DNA of 64,000 nt, taken from Dugong dugon. Lineage: Eukaryota; Chordata; Mammalia; Sirenia; Dugongidae. The stretch is from assembly GCA_030035585.1 (NCBI GenBank), contig CM057465.1:3075501-3139500 (forward strand). Direction: 5' to 3'. Numbering within the stretch: position 1 is the stretch's first letter; every line of letters starts with the position of its first letter. The notes under the pieces are model-generated. The model did no database searches. It saw nothing but the letters and a program-made list of their open reading frames with translations, and was not told the origin of the DNA. Below are positions 34,181 to 46,256 of the stretch, in pieces. Both the position numbers and the translations under genes were made by a program.

Positions 34181-35240
34181 TCAGTAGTTATTTTTCACGT
34201 TGGTTGATTGTAGATTTGTTTGTTTCATCCTAGAAGGCATAGAGGTATTCAGCACCAGATATTCAGGGGACAGGAAGAGAAGGAAGGTATAGAGAGACGA
34301 GAAACTGAGAGATGAAGAAAGATAAAAAGTGAAAAAGATGGAAAACAAAACAAAAAAATTAAAAAAAAAAAGAACAAGAAAAGCCCCCCAAAAAACAGAA
34401 GAAAAAAAAAAAAAACAGGAAAAAAGAGATGCGCCCAGGAATCCCTCTGTGCGTCTGCGCAAGCTGAGGGGATATGTCCCAAGCTGTGTAGCACTGCCCG
34501 GCCAGAACTGGCTCCCAACTCGAGAAAAGAAAAAGCAAACAAACAAACAATTCAAAGTAAGCAAACAAACAAACAAAACAGCCCTGGGATCCCACCAGCA
34601 TGGCAGCACGGACTGGGAAGCAGTTCCACACTTTAACGGAGCTCTGAAGCCCCTTTGGAAGAAGTAAAGATGGAGCACTGAGCCAGGTATTTGAATGAAA
34701 GGAGGGGGAGGTGGTGAGAGGTAAGGAAGAAATCAAAAGAAGTGGAAAAAAGCAACACCAACAGCCAACAAATGGCACTCAGGGAGCCAGCCGTTGCAGG
34801 CAGGTGGAGTCCAAGCAGCCGGTGCTTCCCGGTCAAGAGACTGTGGCCGCAGGAAGCAGAGGACCGAGTGGGGGTGAAGAAGGATGGGGGGTGGGAAAGC
34901 TTATTTCACCAGTTACTGGTTGTTCTATCTCCTACTGGAAGCTCCGTGAAGCTGCTTTCTCATACTCCCTATTTGCTGGTCTCTGATAGGAGTCCAAGAT
35001 GGCAGATCTGTGTTGCATTAGCTGATAGGGGACCACTGCCTGAATCTTTCCTTGCTTTCTGTTCTCTGTAAGTTTCTCACTCCATTTGGTGCTTGGCTGA
35101 GTTCTTTATCTCTTCATTTGATGTTTTAAGGTTTCAGGATTGCTGTTTTCTCTATTTGGCTTAGTTTTTCAGATCTTTGCTGTGGAGGGACGGTGTGGTG
35201 CTTCTGCCTAGAGCCCCATGTTGCTGGAAGACTTAATCAT

Positions 35241-35800
35241 GTTTTTTGCTAAATTTTGTTTTACATTTATTTTTGTGGAAATTTTTATTCCTCCCTCACA
35301 TTTGGCTGAATTTAACCTATAGGAATTCTGAGGGGTCATAATTGAAGATGATTTCTTTTTTTTTCTGAAAATGTTCACATTGTTATTGCCAGGTGCCAGG
35401 GAAAGATATCAACTTGAAATCTCCTTAGTTTAATTTCTTAGTCAGGAGTATCTGTGACCCTGTTGGTAGTTTAAAGTTGAACCTGAGAACCATATAAAAA
35501 CAAGTTGGTAAATAATAAATTATCAATGGGGATGAATATTCTTGTCTGTATTATTTTTTTCTACCTGGGACAGTCATAGAGGCAGACAGATTTCATGATT
35601 ACTTTCCTTTGAAGTTAGGTGGATTTCCCATTTCCACCCTTTCTCAGAACTATACTCTCTACGCTTTATGCAGAATAATTGGTTTAGCTCCTACACTTGG
35701 CAGAGGCAACATCCTAGTCGCTTGACTCCCCTCCCCAGGCCCTGGGTTCTCAGTATTGACTTTTCCTCCAGAACAGCACTGGCTTTTATGGTTTAAGTAT
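35241..35800 (-). mobile_element. HAL1-like old half-L1, part 2
   Basis: Continues the old element interrupted at 32398: 'ctctcacttctggtgg' before the insertion and 'gttttttgctaaattttg' after it read through as in the family. The outer limit is uncertain. Confidence 0.4.
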
Positions 35801-36117
35801 ATTCTTCTACCAACCTTTATGACTAACATATTCTTCATTTATTGGAGACAACCTATATTTATTGGATAATTTGACATATTCTTCAAATATAGGATAATTC
35901 CAACAATTCATTGAACCCTGGCAAACATTTAAATTACATATGTTTTAATTTACCCAGCATCTGAGAGCTTTATTGTGTCTGAGGAATTTTCATATAGTCA
36001 CCATACTGCTATTATTATGTCAAATATGAGTACAGGCAGCACGGAGTTTAGAGGTGTCTTGTTGTCAGACTGTTCTGGGTGGAAACATCTTTGTTATGGC
36101 ATTTGCTAATGATGGGA
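35801..36117. other. no gene or repeat recognised
   Basis: AT-rich sequence without coding potential. Confidence 0.5.
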
Positions 36118-36260
36118 CCATGAGCCTGGCATTTAATTTTTCTCAGCTCCTGTTTCTTCAAATTTAAAATGGAGCAGGTAATAACTGCTTGTGAAGACTG
36201 CTGTGTGGTCCAGATGAGATGATGTGTGGAAAGTGCCCAGAACAGCATCTTTGCACTGTA
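36118..36260 (+). repeat. MIR SINE remnant
   Basis: Diverged MIR core: ctcagctcctgtttcttcaa, aaaatggagcaggtaataac, gatgagatgatgtgtggaaa. Confidence 0.6.
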
Positions 36261-36409
36261 ATAACGCCAATGCTTGTTGGTGGAGTAAATGATGAAATGT
36301 GTGACTTAAGCATCACTGACACTGAAAATCTACCTACAGGTCCCTCTCTCTCCTTCTTCACTGAATGAGGACCTCGGCTATTAACCTACTCTACCCTTCC
36401 TAAACCCCA

Positions 36410-36560
36410 ATGAGTATCACACTGCCCCATCGTTGTGCAGTTCCTCCCCTCATTCTCTGACCAGACCATGGGCAATTTTTGTCCCCAGTGCCTAGCCTAG
36501 CCACTGGAACAGGATAGGTGCTTAACTAGTGATCTTTGAGGAAATGGATAAGTGAAAGAA
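36410..36560 (+). repeat. L2 LINE 3'-end remnant
   Basis: ccccagtgcctagcctagcc ... aggtgcttaactagtgat ... gaatgcataaa resembles the L2 3' terminus with its terminal short repeats. Confidence 0.5.
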
Positions 36561-37321
36561 TGCATAAATTTCTACTAACAACAATATTTTGTGTGCTTAC
36601 CAGTATTGATAACAATTTGCTGGATCAAATTTAGTGACCAAAAGCCACTTGATAAATGTCTGCTGTTGGACAGATTGTATGCTTACCCTTTCGGAAGATT
36701 GTCACCAGCAGTCCTTGTGCTTTGCTGAAGGTAAAAACTTGGATCTGATGTGATGGACTGCTCACCACCCACTTCAACCCCCATTATTTATCCACGCCCA
36801 GTAATTCAGCCACAGGTAGATGGCCATGAAGGTTCCTATCTGATTATCTGCTGCCAGAAGCCCCTCTGGAGTTTTGGGTTGAGCTTCCTTCTCTAGCCAT
36901 AGGACATGTAGTCTAAATAAGGTTGTACTCAAACTGTCCACTCCTTTACGGAGGGTTGGAATCTGATCTCAGGATACGTGCATCAAATATAATCCCAATT
37001 AGGGAAAAAATGGGTTGTCTTCAGTTGCTTTTTAAATGTCCTCAGCTCAGGTTGTATTAATGTGGATTTTAAAGAAGTGGATACTGGGTAGCAGTCTTGA
37101 GGTAATAATTGCCTTAATTTATTTTTCAGGAACCAAAATTAAAGACAAATTTGTCCCCAGTCTCCTTTCTGGAAGCAAATTCTCTTCAAGCTAGCTATAT
37201 TTAATTTAGTTAAAAAGCTATTACAGCTCCTAAGGTCCTTTGGGGTTAACTCATATACCTGAAGTTCTGGTTGCTTGGACTTATACCTCCTTGAAATTTA
37301 TTTGTAGTCTATATGTACCTT
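36561..37321. other. no gene or repeat recognised
   Basis: Ordinary intergenic sequence; no frame above 60 codons. Confidence 0.5.
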
Positions 37322-37521
37322 GAGGTACCCTGGTGGTGCAGTGGTTAAGTGCTCAGCTTTTAACCAAAAGGTCGGTGGTTCCAACCCACCAGTCACTCCG
37401 CTGGAGAAAGATGTGGCAGTCTGCTTCTGTAAAGATTTATAGTCTTGGAAACCCTATGGGTCAGTTCTACTCTGTCCTACAGGGTTGCTATGAGTCAGAA
37501 TTGACTCGATGGTAATTAGTT
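37322..37521 (+). repeat. AfroSINE, long type
   Basis: Head gtaccctggtggtgcagtgg, B-box region ggtggttccaaccca, middle gatgtggcagtctgcttctg, tail gagtcagaattgactcgatg. Followed by (TTTC)n at 37522-37546. Confidence 0.9.
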
Positions 37522-37546
37522 TCTTTCTTTCTTTCTTTCTTTTTTT
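37522..37546. repeat. (TTTC)n microsatellite
   Basis: About five TTTC units and a T run at the SINE tail, a common product of SINE tail slippage. Confidence 0.85.
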
Positions 37547-37782
37547 GGTTTATATGAACCTTGCCTTCATGGTTTATTTCTACATCTTGTCTTGTTCAAA
37601 TAATTTCAACAAAGATTTGCAGGGCACTGACTGTAGGTCAAGTGTCACTTTGGGAACTAGAGATCCAGAAAAGCATACGGAGAAGCCTAAGTCTTCTGGG
37701 AGCTCATGTCAAGGGAGAATGACAGATAAACAGGTGATTCTGATCCTATGTTCAAATGTTGAGATTGGTGTATTGGGGTTCT

Positions 37783-37870
37783 ATTGAATATATCGTGAAC
37801 TTCCAGAAGAATGAACAAATCTGTCTTGGAAGAAGTACAACCAGAATTCTCCTTAAAAGTGAGGATGGCA
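37783..37870 (+). mobile_element. RTE LINE 3' tail, part 1, split by L1 copy 3
   Basis: aatatatcgtgaacttccag ... gaagaagtacaaccagaa ... gaggatggca. Continues at 45985. The L1 between is bounded by a degraded 16-bp duplication (37855-37870 and 45985-46000). Confidence 0.85.
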
Positions 37871-39510
37871 GGAGTTTTGGCAAAATGGCGCTCTAGGCAG
37901 AAACACCACGCCGTCCCTCCACAGCAAAGATCTGAAAAACTAAGCCAAACAGAGAATACAACAATCCTGAAAACCTAAAACATCAAATGAAGAGATAAAG
38001 AACTCAGCCAAGCACCAAATGGAGTGAGAAAACTGACAGAGAATGGAGAGCAAGGAGAGATTCATGCAGAGGTCCCCTACCAGCTAAGGCAGTGCAGATC
38101 CACCATCTTGGACTCCTATCAGAGACCAGCAAACGGGGGTACGAGAAAGCAGCCTCATGGAGTGTCCAGTGGGAGACAAAACAACCGGTAATTTGCGGTG
38201 TGCGCTTTCCCACCCCCGACACCTCTTCGCCCCTGCTCAGCATCCTCTGCTTCCCGTGGCCTCGGTGTCTTGACCGGGAAGCACCGGCTGCTTGGATTCC
38301 ACACATCCAAGCGGGCGGCTCTCTGCGTGCCATTTGTTGACTGCTAGTGTTGCTTTTTTTTTCTGCTTCTTTTGATTTCTCACTTGCCTCTCGCTACCTC
38401 CCCCTCTTTTCACTCTAGTGCCTGGCTCCGTGTGCCATCTTTGCTTCTTCCTGAGGGGCTGCGGAGCTCCGTTCGAGTGTGGAGCTGCTTCCCAGTCTGG
38501 GCTACTGCACTGGTGGGATCCCGGGGCTTTTGTTCATTTGTTCTTTTTGAATTGTTTATTTGTTTTCTTTTCTTTTTCTTGAGTTGGGAGCCATTTCTGG
38601 CCAGGACGAGCTGCATGGCAAGGAACACCTCTTCTGCATCCACAGAAGTGCAGAGGAATCCCTGAGGGCATTTCTTTTTTTGCTGGATTTTTTTTTTTTT
38701 CTGTTTTTATTGGGGGCCTTTCTTGTTCTTTTTTTTTTTTTTTTTAATTTGTTTTGTTTTCTTTTCCCTCTTTTTCACTTTTTGTCTTTCTTCATTGCTC
38801 AGTTTCTCATCTCTCTATATCATCCTTCTCTTTCTGATCCCTGAATACCAGGCATTGTATACCTCTACGCCTTCTAGCCAGGCTGTACTGCAACACCTGA
38901 GCGCAACTTCCCCAGACCTCATAGCTGCATTGGTGGGATCCCTGGGAACTTTTCAGTTCTTTAACATTTCTGATTTTTATTTATTCCTTCTTCTCTTTTC
39001 TTCCTCTTACCCTTTCTGTCTTTCTCCTTTTCATAGTCTCTCATCTCTCCATTCCAATGGCCAGCTCTCCTACCAATCTTTTTTGTTTGTTTGTATGTTT
39101 TTGGCTCCTGTTCCTCTCTCCTCTCTCCCATATCCATCTTAGCTCCACACATAACAATCTCCCTGCTGAATCCTGCCTACCTGCACTGTGTGCTTGACAT
39201 CACACCACCAAGCAGCACAGGCACGCCCTACTGGAACCTGCCCTGCACTGATTACTGACCCGCCCTGGTGGCTGTAGTAAGTGCGACAAACAACCTGTCC
39301 CAGTAACTTCTCTTCAGCTAGACCTGCCATGCTGTACCATATCTGAGTGACTGACCCTGCCAGTTGGAGAAGGAGGCACAAAGTATTGAGTGCTCAGATG
39401 AGCAAACAAAGAACACACAGTCAGCCTGCTCAGACATAGTCAAATTTTTTTTTAAAAAAGGGATAAAACAAACAAATCTACAATCAATAAATGAGAAAAA
39501 TAACTACTGA

Positions 39511-40556
39511 ATGCCAAGAAGACAGCAGACAATATCAAAACATTTACAAAAACAGGACAGGATGGTTCCAGTAGGCGCCCAAAATAAAACACCAGATGAT
39601 TTTCCAGTAGAAGAAAATCCACCAGAACTACCTGATACGGAATTCAAATCTCTAATACTTGGAATTCTCCAAGAATTGAGGCAAAAAGCTGACAAACATG
39701 AGGAAAAAATAGACAAATTCATTGAAAATACAGACAAAAAATTGGAATAATTTAGGAAGATGGTGCAGGAACAAAATGCCAAAATAAATTCACAACTAGA
39801 AATTATACAAAAACAACAATTAGAAATCCAAAAGATAAACAACAAGATTTCAGAAATGGATGATGTCATAGAAGGGCAGAGAAGCAGATTTGATATGGTG
39901 GAAGACAGGATCAGTGGAATCGAAGACAAATGCTTGGATACAACACTGTTTGAGGAGAACTCAGAAAAAAAGAACAAAGAAAAATGAAGAGACCCTGAGA
40001 GTTATGTGGGACACAATTAAAAGCAAAAATTTGTGAGTGATTAGAATTCCAGAACAGGGGGAGAAAACAGAAAACACACAGAGGATAACTGAGGAACTGC
40101 TGATAGAAAACTTCCCCAATATCATGAAAGATGAAAAGCTGGCCATCCAAGGAGCTCAACGAACCCCATATAGAAGAGACCCCAAAAGAAAATCACCAAG
40201 GCATATCATATTCACACTCACCAAAACAAAGACAAAGAATCCTGAGAGCAGCTCGTGAAAAACAAGAAGTCACATACAGAGGAGAAACAATAAGACTAAG
40301 CTCAGATTATTCGGCAGAAACCATGCAGGCAAGAAGACGATGGGATGACATTTATGAAATCTTGAAAGAAAAAAATTGCCAGACAAAAATAATATATCCT
40401 GCAAAACTCTCGTTCAAATTTGATGGTGAAAATAGGTCATTTCCAGATAAGCAGAAATTAACAGAATATGTAAAAGTCAAACCAAACTTACAAGAATTAT
40501 TAAAGGGAGTTCTTCGATCTGAGGACAAACAACTTCAGCTCACAGGCAAAACCTAG
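39511..40556 (+). pseudogene. L1 ORF1 of copy 3, multiple lesions, full C-terminus visible
   Basis: Starts MPRRQQTISKHLQKQDRM. Lesions relative to copy 1: TAA at 39748-39750 (GAA there), an extra A in the run at 39964-39971, TGA near 40035 where copy 1 has CGA, and a 5-base loss near 40226-40233. The last frame (to 40556) shows the complete C-terminus, which extends 21 residues beyond KPNL (starting QELLKGVLRSEDK). This shows that the stop in copy 1 is premature. Confidence 0.9.
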
Positions 40557-40987
40557 GACGCAGTATCGTACGAGCCAGATACCAATCTAGGAAATGAACT
40601 CTCGAGGATTATCCAGAACCAAAATAAATACAACAGGGAATCAGAGAAGTTAACCTGTAAATGACAACAAGATCCAAAAAATAAAGAGGGAATAAACGGC
40701 ATAGGTATAGAACCTTCTAATGGAGCGGAAGGCAAGGCGATACCAAGTAATAATAGACTGCTTCGAACTTAGAAAGATAAGCATAAATTTCTCGGTAACC
40801 ACAAAGAAAGTTAACAAACAGACTCATAAAAACAAAGAGGAAAAAAATAAAGTCTCAGCTAAAAAAAAAAAAAAAAACCTACAAAAACAAAAGAAATTAA
40901 AAAAAAATCCACAAACAAAAGGCATTCAGCACAGGAGAGTAAGAAGAACAAAGAAAATGTCAGAATCACAAAAAAAAGCACTACAAA

Positions 40988-43900
40988 ATGACAGCAATAA
41001 ACTCAAACCTATCAATAATTACACTGAACGTAAATGGCCTCAATGCACCCATAAAGAGATGGAGAGTGACAGAATGGATAAGAAAACAGGTTCCATCAAT
41101 ATGCTGTCTACAAGAGACACACCTTAGAAACAAAGACGTGAATTTATTAAAAGTCAAAGGTTGGAAAAAAATATATCAGGCTTACAACTACCAAAAAAGA
41201 GCAGGAGTGGCAATTACTAATCTCAGATAAAATCGACTTTAAAATGAAATCTACCATAAAAGACATAGAAGGACACTGTATAATGACTAAGGGGTTGATC
41301 CAGCATGAAGACATAACCATAATAAACATCTACGCACCCAATGGCAGGGCTCCAAAGTACATAAAACTAACTCTGACAACACTGAAAAGAGAAATTGACA
41401 GTTCCACAATAATAGTAGGAGACTTCAAGACACCACTCTCAGTAAAGGACAGAACAACTAAGAAGAAACTCAGCAAAGATACAGAAGACCTAAAGGGCAC
41501 AATCAGCCAACTTGACCACATAAACATATATAGAACACTCCATCCAACGGCTGCAAAGTACACATTCTTTTCCAATGCACATGGAACGTTCTCCAGAATA
41601 GACCACATCTTAGGCCACAGAGCAATCCTCAACAAGACCCAAAACGTTGAGATAATTCAAAGTATCTTCTCTGACCACAATGCCATCAATGTAGAAATTA
41701 ACAATAGAAAGAGCAAGGAAAAAAAACCCAACCACATGGAAACTGAATAATACCATGCTTACACATCACTGGGTAATAGAAGAAATCAGAGATGGAATCA
41801 AAAAATTCCTAGATTCAAATGAGAATGAGAATCATACCAAAAGATTTGGGACACAGCAAAGGCAGTCCTCAGAGGACAATTTATAGCAATAGATGCACAT
41901 ATCAAAAAGGAAGAAAGGGACAAAATCAAAACATTGACTACAGAACTCAAACAAACAGAAAGAGAACTGCAAAAAAAAAAAAAAAAAAGCCCAGAACCAC
42001 CAGAAGAAAGGAAATAGTAAAGATCAGAGCAGAAATAAATGAAATAGAGAACAGAAAAACAATAGAAAGAATCAACAAAACCAAAAGTTGGTTCTTTGAA
42101 AGAATCAACAAAATCAACAAACCACTAGGCAGACTGACAAAAGAAAAACAGGAGAGGACACAAATAACCCAAATAAGAAATGAAAAGGGGGACATTACAA
42201 CAGACCCAATTGAAATAAAAAGGATTATAACACAATATTATGAAAAACTATACTCCAACAAATTTGAAAGCCTAGAGGAAATGGATAAATTTCTAGAAAC
42301 ACACGGCCTACCCAAACTACAACAAAGTGATGTTGAAAATATGAACAGACCCATAACAAGAGAAGAGATAGAAAAGATAATAAAAAAAAACTCCCAACCA
42401 AAAAAACCCTGGCCCAGATGGCTTCACTGGAGAATTCTACAAAACATTTACAGAAGAGCTTATACCAGTTCTACTCAAGCTATTTCAGAGCATAGAAGAG
42501 GAAGCAACACTTCCAAATTCATTCTATGAAGCCAGCATAACGCTGATACCAAAACCAGGCAAAGACGTCACAAAAAAAGAAAATTACAGACCAATATCTC
42601 TCATGAATATAGATGAAAAAATTCTGAACAAAATTCTAGCCAATACAATTCAGCATCATATCAAGAAAATAATACACCACTACCAAGTAGGATTCATACC
42701 AGGTATGCAAGGATGGTTCAACATTAGAAAATCAATCAATGTAATCCACCACATAAATAAAAGGGAAGAAAAGAATCACATGATTATCTCAATTGACACA
42801 GAAAAGGCATTTGACAAAGTCCAACACCCATTCCTGATAAAAGCTCTCAATAAAATAGGTTTAGAAGGGAAATTTCTCAACATAATAAAGGGCACATATG
42901 CAAAACCAACGGCCAACATCATTCTTAACTGAGAGAGGCTGAAAACATTCCCTTTGAAAACAGGAACAAGACAAGGATGCCCTTTATCACCACTCCTATT
43001 TAACATTGTGCTGGAAGTTCTGGCTAAACCAATAAGGCAAGAAAAAGAAATAAAGGGCATCCAAATTGGTAATGAAGAAGTTAAACTGTCCCTGTTTGCA
43101 GATGATATGATACTATACGTAGAAAACCCTAAAGATTCCTTGGGAAATCTACTGGAACTAGTAGAAAGATTCAGCAGAGTAGCAGGATGCAAGCTAAACA
43201 TTCAAAAATCAGTTGGATTCCTATACACCAGTAAGGAGAACAATGAAAAGGAAATCAGAAAAACAATACTATTTTCAATACCCGTAAAAAGGTAAAATAC
43301 TTAGGAATAAATCTGACCAGGGATGTAAAAGACCTATACAAAGGAAACTACAAAACACTATTGCATGAAACCCAAAGGGATCTACATAAATGGAAAAAAA
43401 TCCCATGCTCAAGGATAGGTAGACTCAACATTGTGAAAATGTCAATTCTACCCAAAGAAATTTACAAATACAACGCAATCCCGATCCAAATACCAACAAC
43501 ATTCTTCAAAGAGATGCAAAAAATAATCATTAATTTTATATGGAAAGGGAAGAAGCCCCGAATAAGTAAAGCACCACTGAAGAAGAAGAAGAAAGTTGGA
43601 GGACTCACACCACCTGACTTCAGAACCTACTATCCAGATACAGTAGTCAAAACAGCCTGGTACTGGTACAACGACAGATACATTGACCAATGGAACGGAA
43701 TTGAGAACCCAGATGTAAATCCATCTGCCTACAGTCACCTGATCTTCGACAAGGGCCCAAAGTCCATCAAATGGTGAAAAGACAGTCTTTTTAACAAATG
43801 GTGCTGGCAAAACTGGATATCCATTTGCAAAAAAAATGAAGCAGGACCCATACCTCACACTGTATACAAAAACTACTTCAAAATGGATCAAAGACCTGAA

Positions 43901-44812
43901 TATAAAGCCTAAAACTATAAAGTTCATAGAAGAAAAAACAGGACCAACACTTCAGGTCTTAATACATGGCATTAACAGGATACAAACCATAACCATCAAT
44001 GCACAAACCCCAACAGATAAGCTAGATAACTAGGATCTTCTAAAAATCAAATACCTATGCTCTTCAAAAGACTTCACCAAATGAGTAAAAGGAGAACCTA
44101 CAGACTGGGAAAAAATTTTTGGACAGTACAAGTCAGACAAAGTTCTAATCTCCATAATCTACAAGAAAATCCAACCCCTCTACAACAAAAAGACAAATCA
44201 TCCTATTAAAAAATGGGCAAAGGAAATGAACAGACACTTCACCAAAGAAGACATTCAAATGGCCAACAGATACATGAGGAAATGCTTGCGATCACTAGCC
44301 ATTAGAGAAATGCAAATTAAAACCACAATGAGATACCATCTCACCCTGGCATTACTGGCACAAATCAAAAACACTGGAAATAACAAATGTTGGAGGGGCT
44401 GCGGGGAGATGGGAACTGTTATGCACTGCTGGTGGGAATGCAATATGATACAACCATTTTGGAAAATGATATGGCGTTTCCTTAGAAAGCTAGAAATAGA
44501 CATACCATTCGATCCAGCAATCCCACTCCTAGGAATATATCCTAGAGCAATAAGAGTCGTCACTCGAATAGACATATGCACACCTATGTTCATGACAGCA
44601 TTGTTCACAAAAGCAAAACGATGGAAACAACTTAGATGCCCATCAACAGATGAATGGATAAACAAACTATGGTACATACACACTATGCAACAAGAAAGAA
44701 CAACAATGAATCTGTGAACCATCTCATAACATGGATGAAACTGGAGAACATTATGCTGAGTGAAATAAGTCAATCACAAAAGGACAAATATTGTATGAGA
44801 CCTCTATTGTAA
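40988..44812 (+). pseudogene. L1 ORF2 of copy 3, multiple frameshifts
   Basis: Full-length ORF2 relic. The endonuclease begins [20 protein letters not shown] one-base insertion near 41217 breaks the frame. The catalytic GDFNTP reads GDFKTP (AAG 41427-41429). An A-run indel near 41725 and a poly-A-like expansion near 41972-41988 follow. RT blocks ([11 protein letters not shown] near 42970-43010, FADD near 43098) and the cysteine region (CWRGC near 44390) are still visible in separate frames. An 11-base loss near 44690 removes the last in-frame segment before the ancestral stop at 44810-44812. Confidence 0.9.
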
Positions 44813-45984
44813 AAACCCATGAAAAAATTCACACACAAAATTTAACAATCTTTGTTGGTTACCACGGGTGGGAGGGCTGGGGTGGGGATGCTAAATAGGC
44901 AATAGTTAAGTGGTATCTTAGGTGAAGGGTGAGAGAGTACACAATACAGGGGAAACTAGAACAACCTGTACAAGGAAAGGTCATGGAAGCCCCATAGACA
45001 CATCCAAACTCCCTGAGGGACTGAATTGCTGGGCAGAGGTCTGTGGGGACCATGGTCTCAGGGAACATCTAGCTCAATTGGCATGACACAGCTTATAAAG
45101 ACAATGTGCTACATTCTACCTTGATGAGTAGTGTCTGGGGTCTTAAAAGCCTGTGAGCGGCCATCTAAGATACTACACTGGTCTCATCCCTTCTGGAGCA
45201 AGGGAGAATGAAGAGAACAGGATACAAGGAAAAGATTAGTCCGAAGGATTAATGGTCCACAGCTACCAAGGCCTCCACCAGACTGAGTCCAGTACAGCTA
45301 GATGGTGCTCGGCTACCACTACTGACTGCTCTGACCAGGATCACAACAGAGGGTTCTGGACAGAGCTGGAGAAGGATGTAGAGCATAATTCTAACTCACA
45401 AAAAAAGAAGACCAGATTTACTGGCCTAAAGGAGACTGGAGAAACCTCGAGAGTATCCCCCCAGACACCATTTTAGCTCAGTGGTGAAGTTACTTCTGAG
45501 GTTCACTGTTCAGCCTGGGAGTGGACAGCATCGTAAAACCAAATGAGACTAACGAGGTACAGGAGTCCAGTGACAGGGGCCAGAAGGCAGAAGGTGACAA
45601 GGAAGCTAGTGATAGGGAATACAAGATTGAGTAAGGATATTGTTGATGTGTTGTGAGATTGTTAACCATTGTCATAGGACAACATTTGTAGTAACTGTTA
45701 AATGAGAAACTATTTTGTTCTGTAAGCCTTCATCTTAAGTGAGAATAACAGCACAATTGGAAGAGCGCAGTCAATGTCACTGAACTGTACATGTAGAAAT
45801 TTTTGAAATGGTGTATCTTTGGCTATGTGTATTTTCACCAAAAAAAAATGTTGAGAAGTTAGAGGTTTAATATGTTGTGGGGTTGTTAACCAACGTCATA
45901 AAACAACATGTGTACTACTGTTTCATGAGAAACTATTTGTTCTGTAAGCCTTCACCTGAAGTACAATAAATTATTAAAAAAAAA

Positions 45985-46256
45985 AAAAGTGTGGATCACA
46001 AGACTTCATCTCATATATTTAGAGCATGTTATCAAGAGGGATCAGTACCTGGAACAGGACATCAAACCTGGTAAAGTGGAGGGTCAGCAAAAAAGAGGAA
46101 GACCTTCCAGAAGATGTACTGTCAGCAGCTGCAACAATGGGCTCAAGCGTATCAACAATTGTGAGGATGGTGTAGGACTGGGTGGTGTTTCGTTCTGTTG
46201 TACATATGGTAGCTATGAGTGAGAATAGACTTGAATCCACCTAACAACAACAACAT
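45985..46256 (+). mobile_element. RTE LINE 3' tail, part 2 after L1 copy 3
   Basis: agacttcatctcatatattt ... gtaaagtggagggtcagcaa ... caacaatgggctcaagcgta ... cctaacaacaacaac completes the RTE end begun at 37783. Confidence 0.88.

Larger units (their letters stand above)
32407..35231 (-). mobile_element. L1 copy 4: half-L1 (5'UTR, ORF1, start of ORF2), minus strand
   Basis: Reading leftward from 35231: 5'UTR with the same first bases as the other copies (ggctctaggcagaagcacca in reverse), ORF1 from ATG complement 34178-34180 to about 33115, the A-rich spacer, then ORF2 from 32683 to about 32418. There the element ends in an A run (T run 32407-32415). CTTAATCAT (plus-strand reading) is duplicated at 32398-32406 and 35232-35240. 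It is therefore a complete insertion of an RNA that ended within the endonuclease coding region. Confidence 0.85.
37871..45984 (+). mobile_element. L1 LINE copy 3, full length, decayed
   Basis: 8.1 kb. 5'UTR 37871-39510 with one monomer-like unit (38249-38545) and several T runs; ORF1 39511-40556; spacer of 431 bp; ORF2 40988-44812; 3'UTR 44813-45975 with two terminal modules (45651-45733, 45875-45957); A-tail to about 45988. Both ends are complete. Both ORFs carry several stops and frameshifts. Confidence 0.92.

Noticed and set aside
34181-34836. F/L-rich ORFs of up to 165 codons that look membrane-like
   Set aside because: They translate the poly-T-rich 5'UTR of L1 copy 4; the same hydrophobic peptides appear at 24676-25055 and 38560-39142 in the other L1 5'UTRs.
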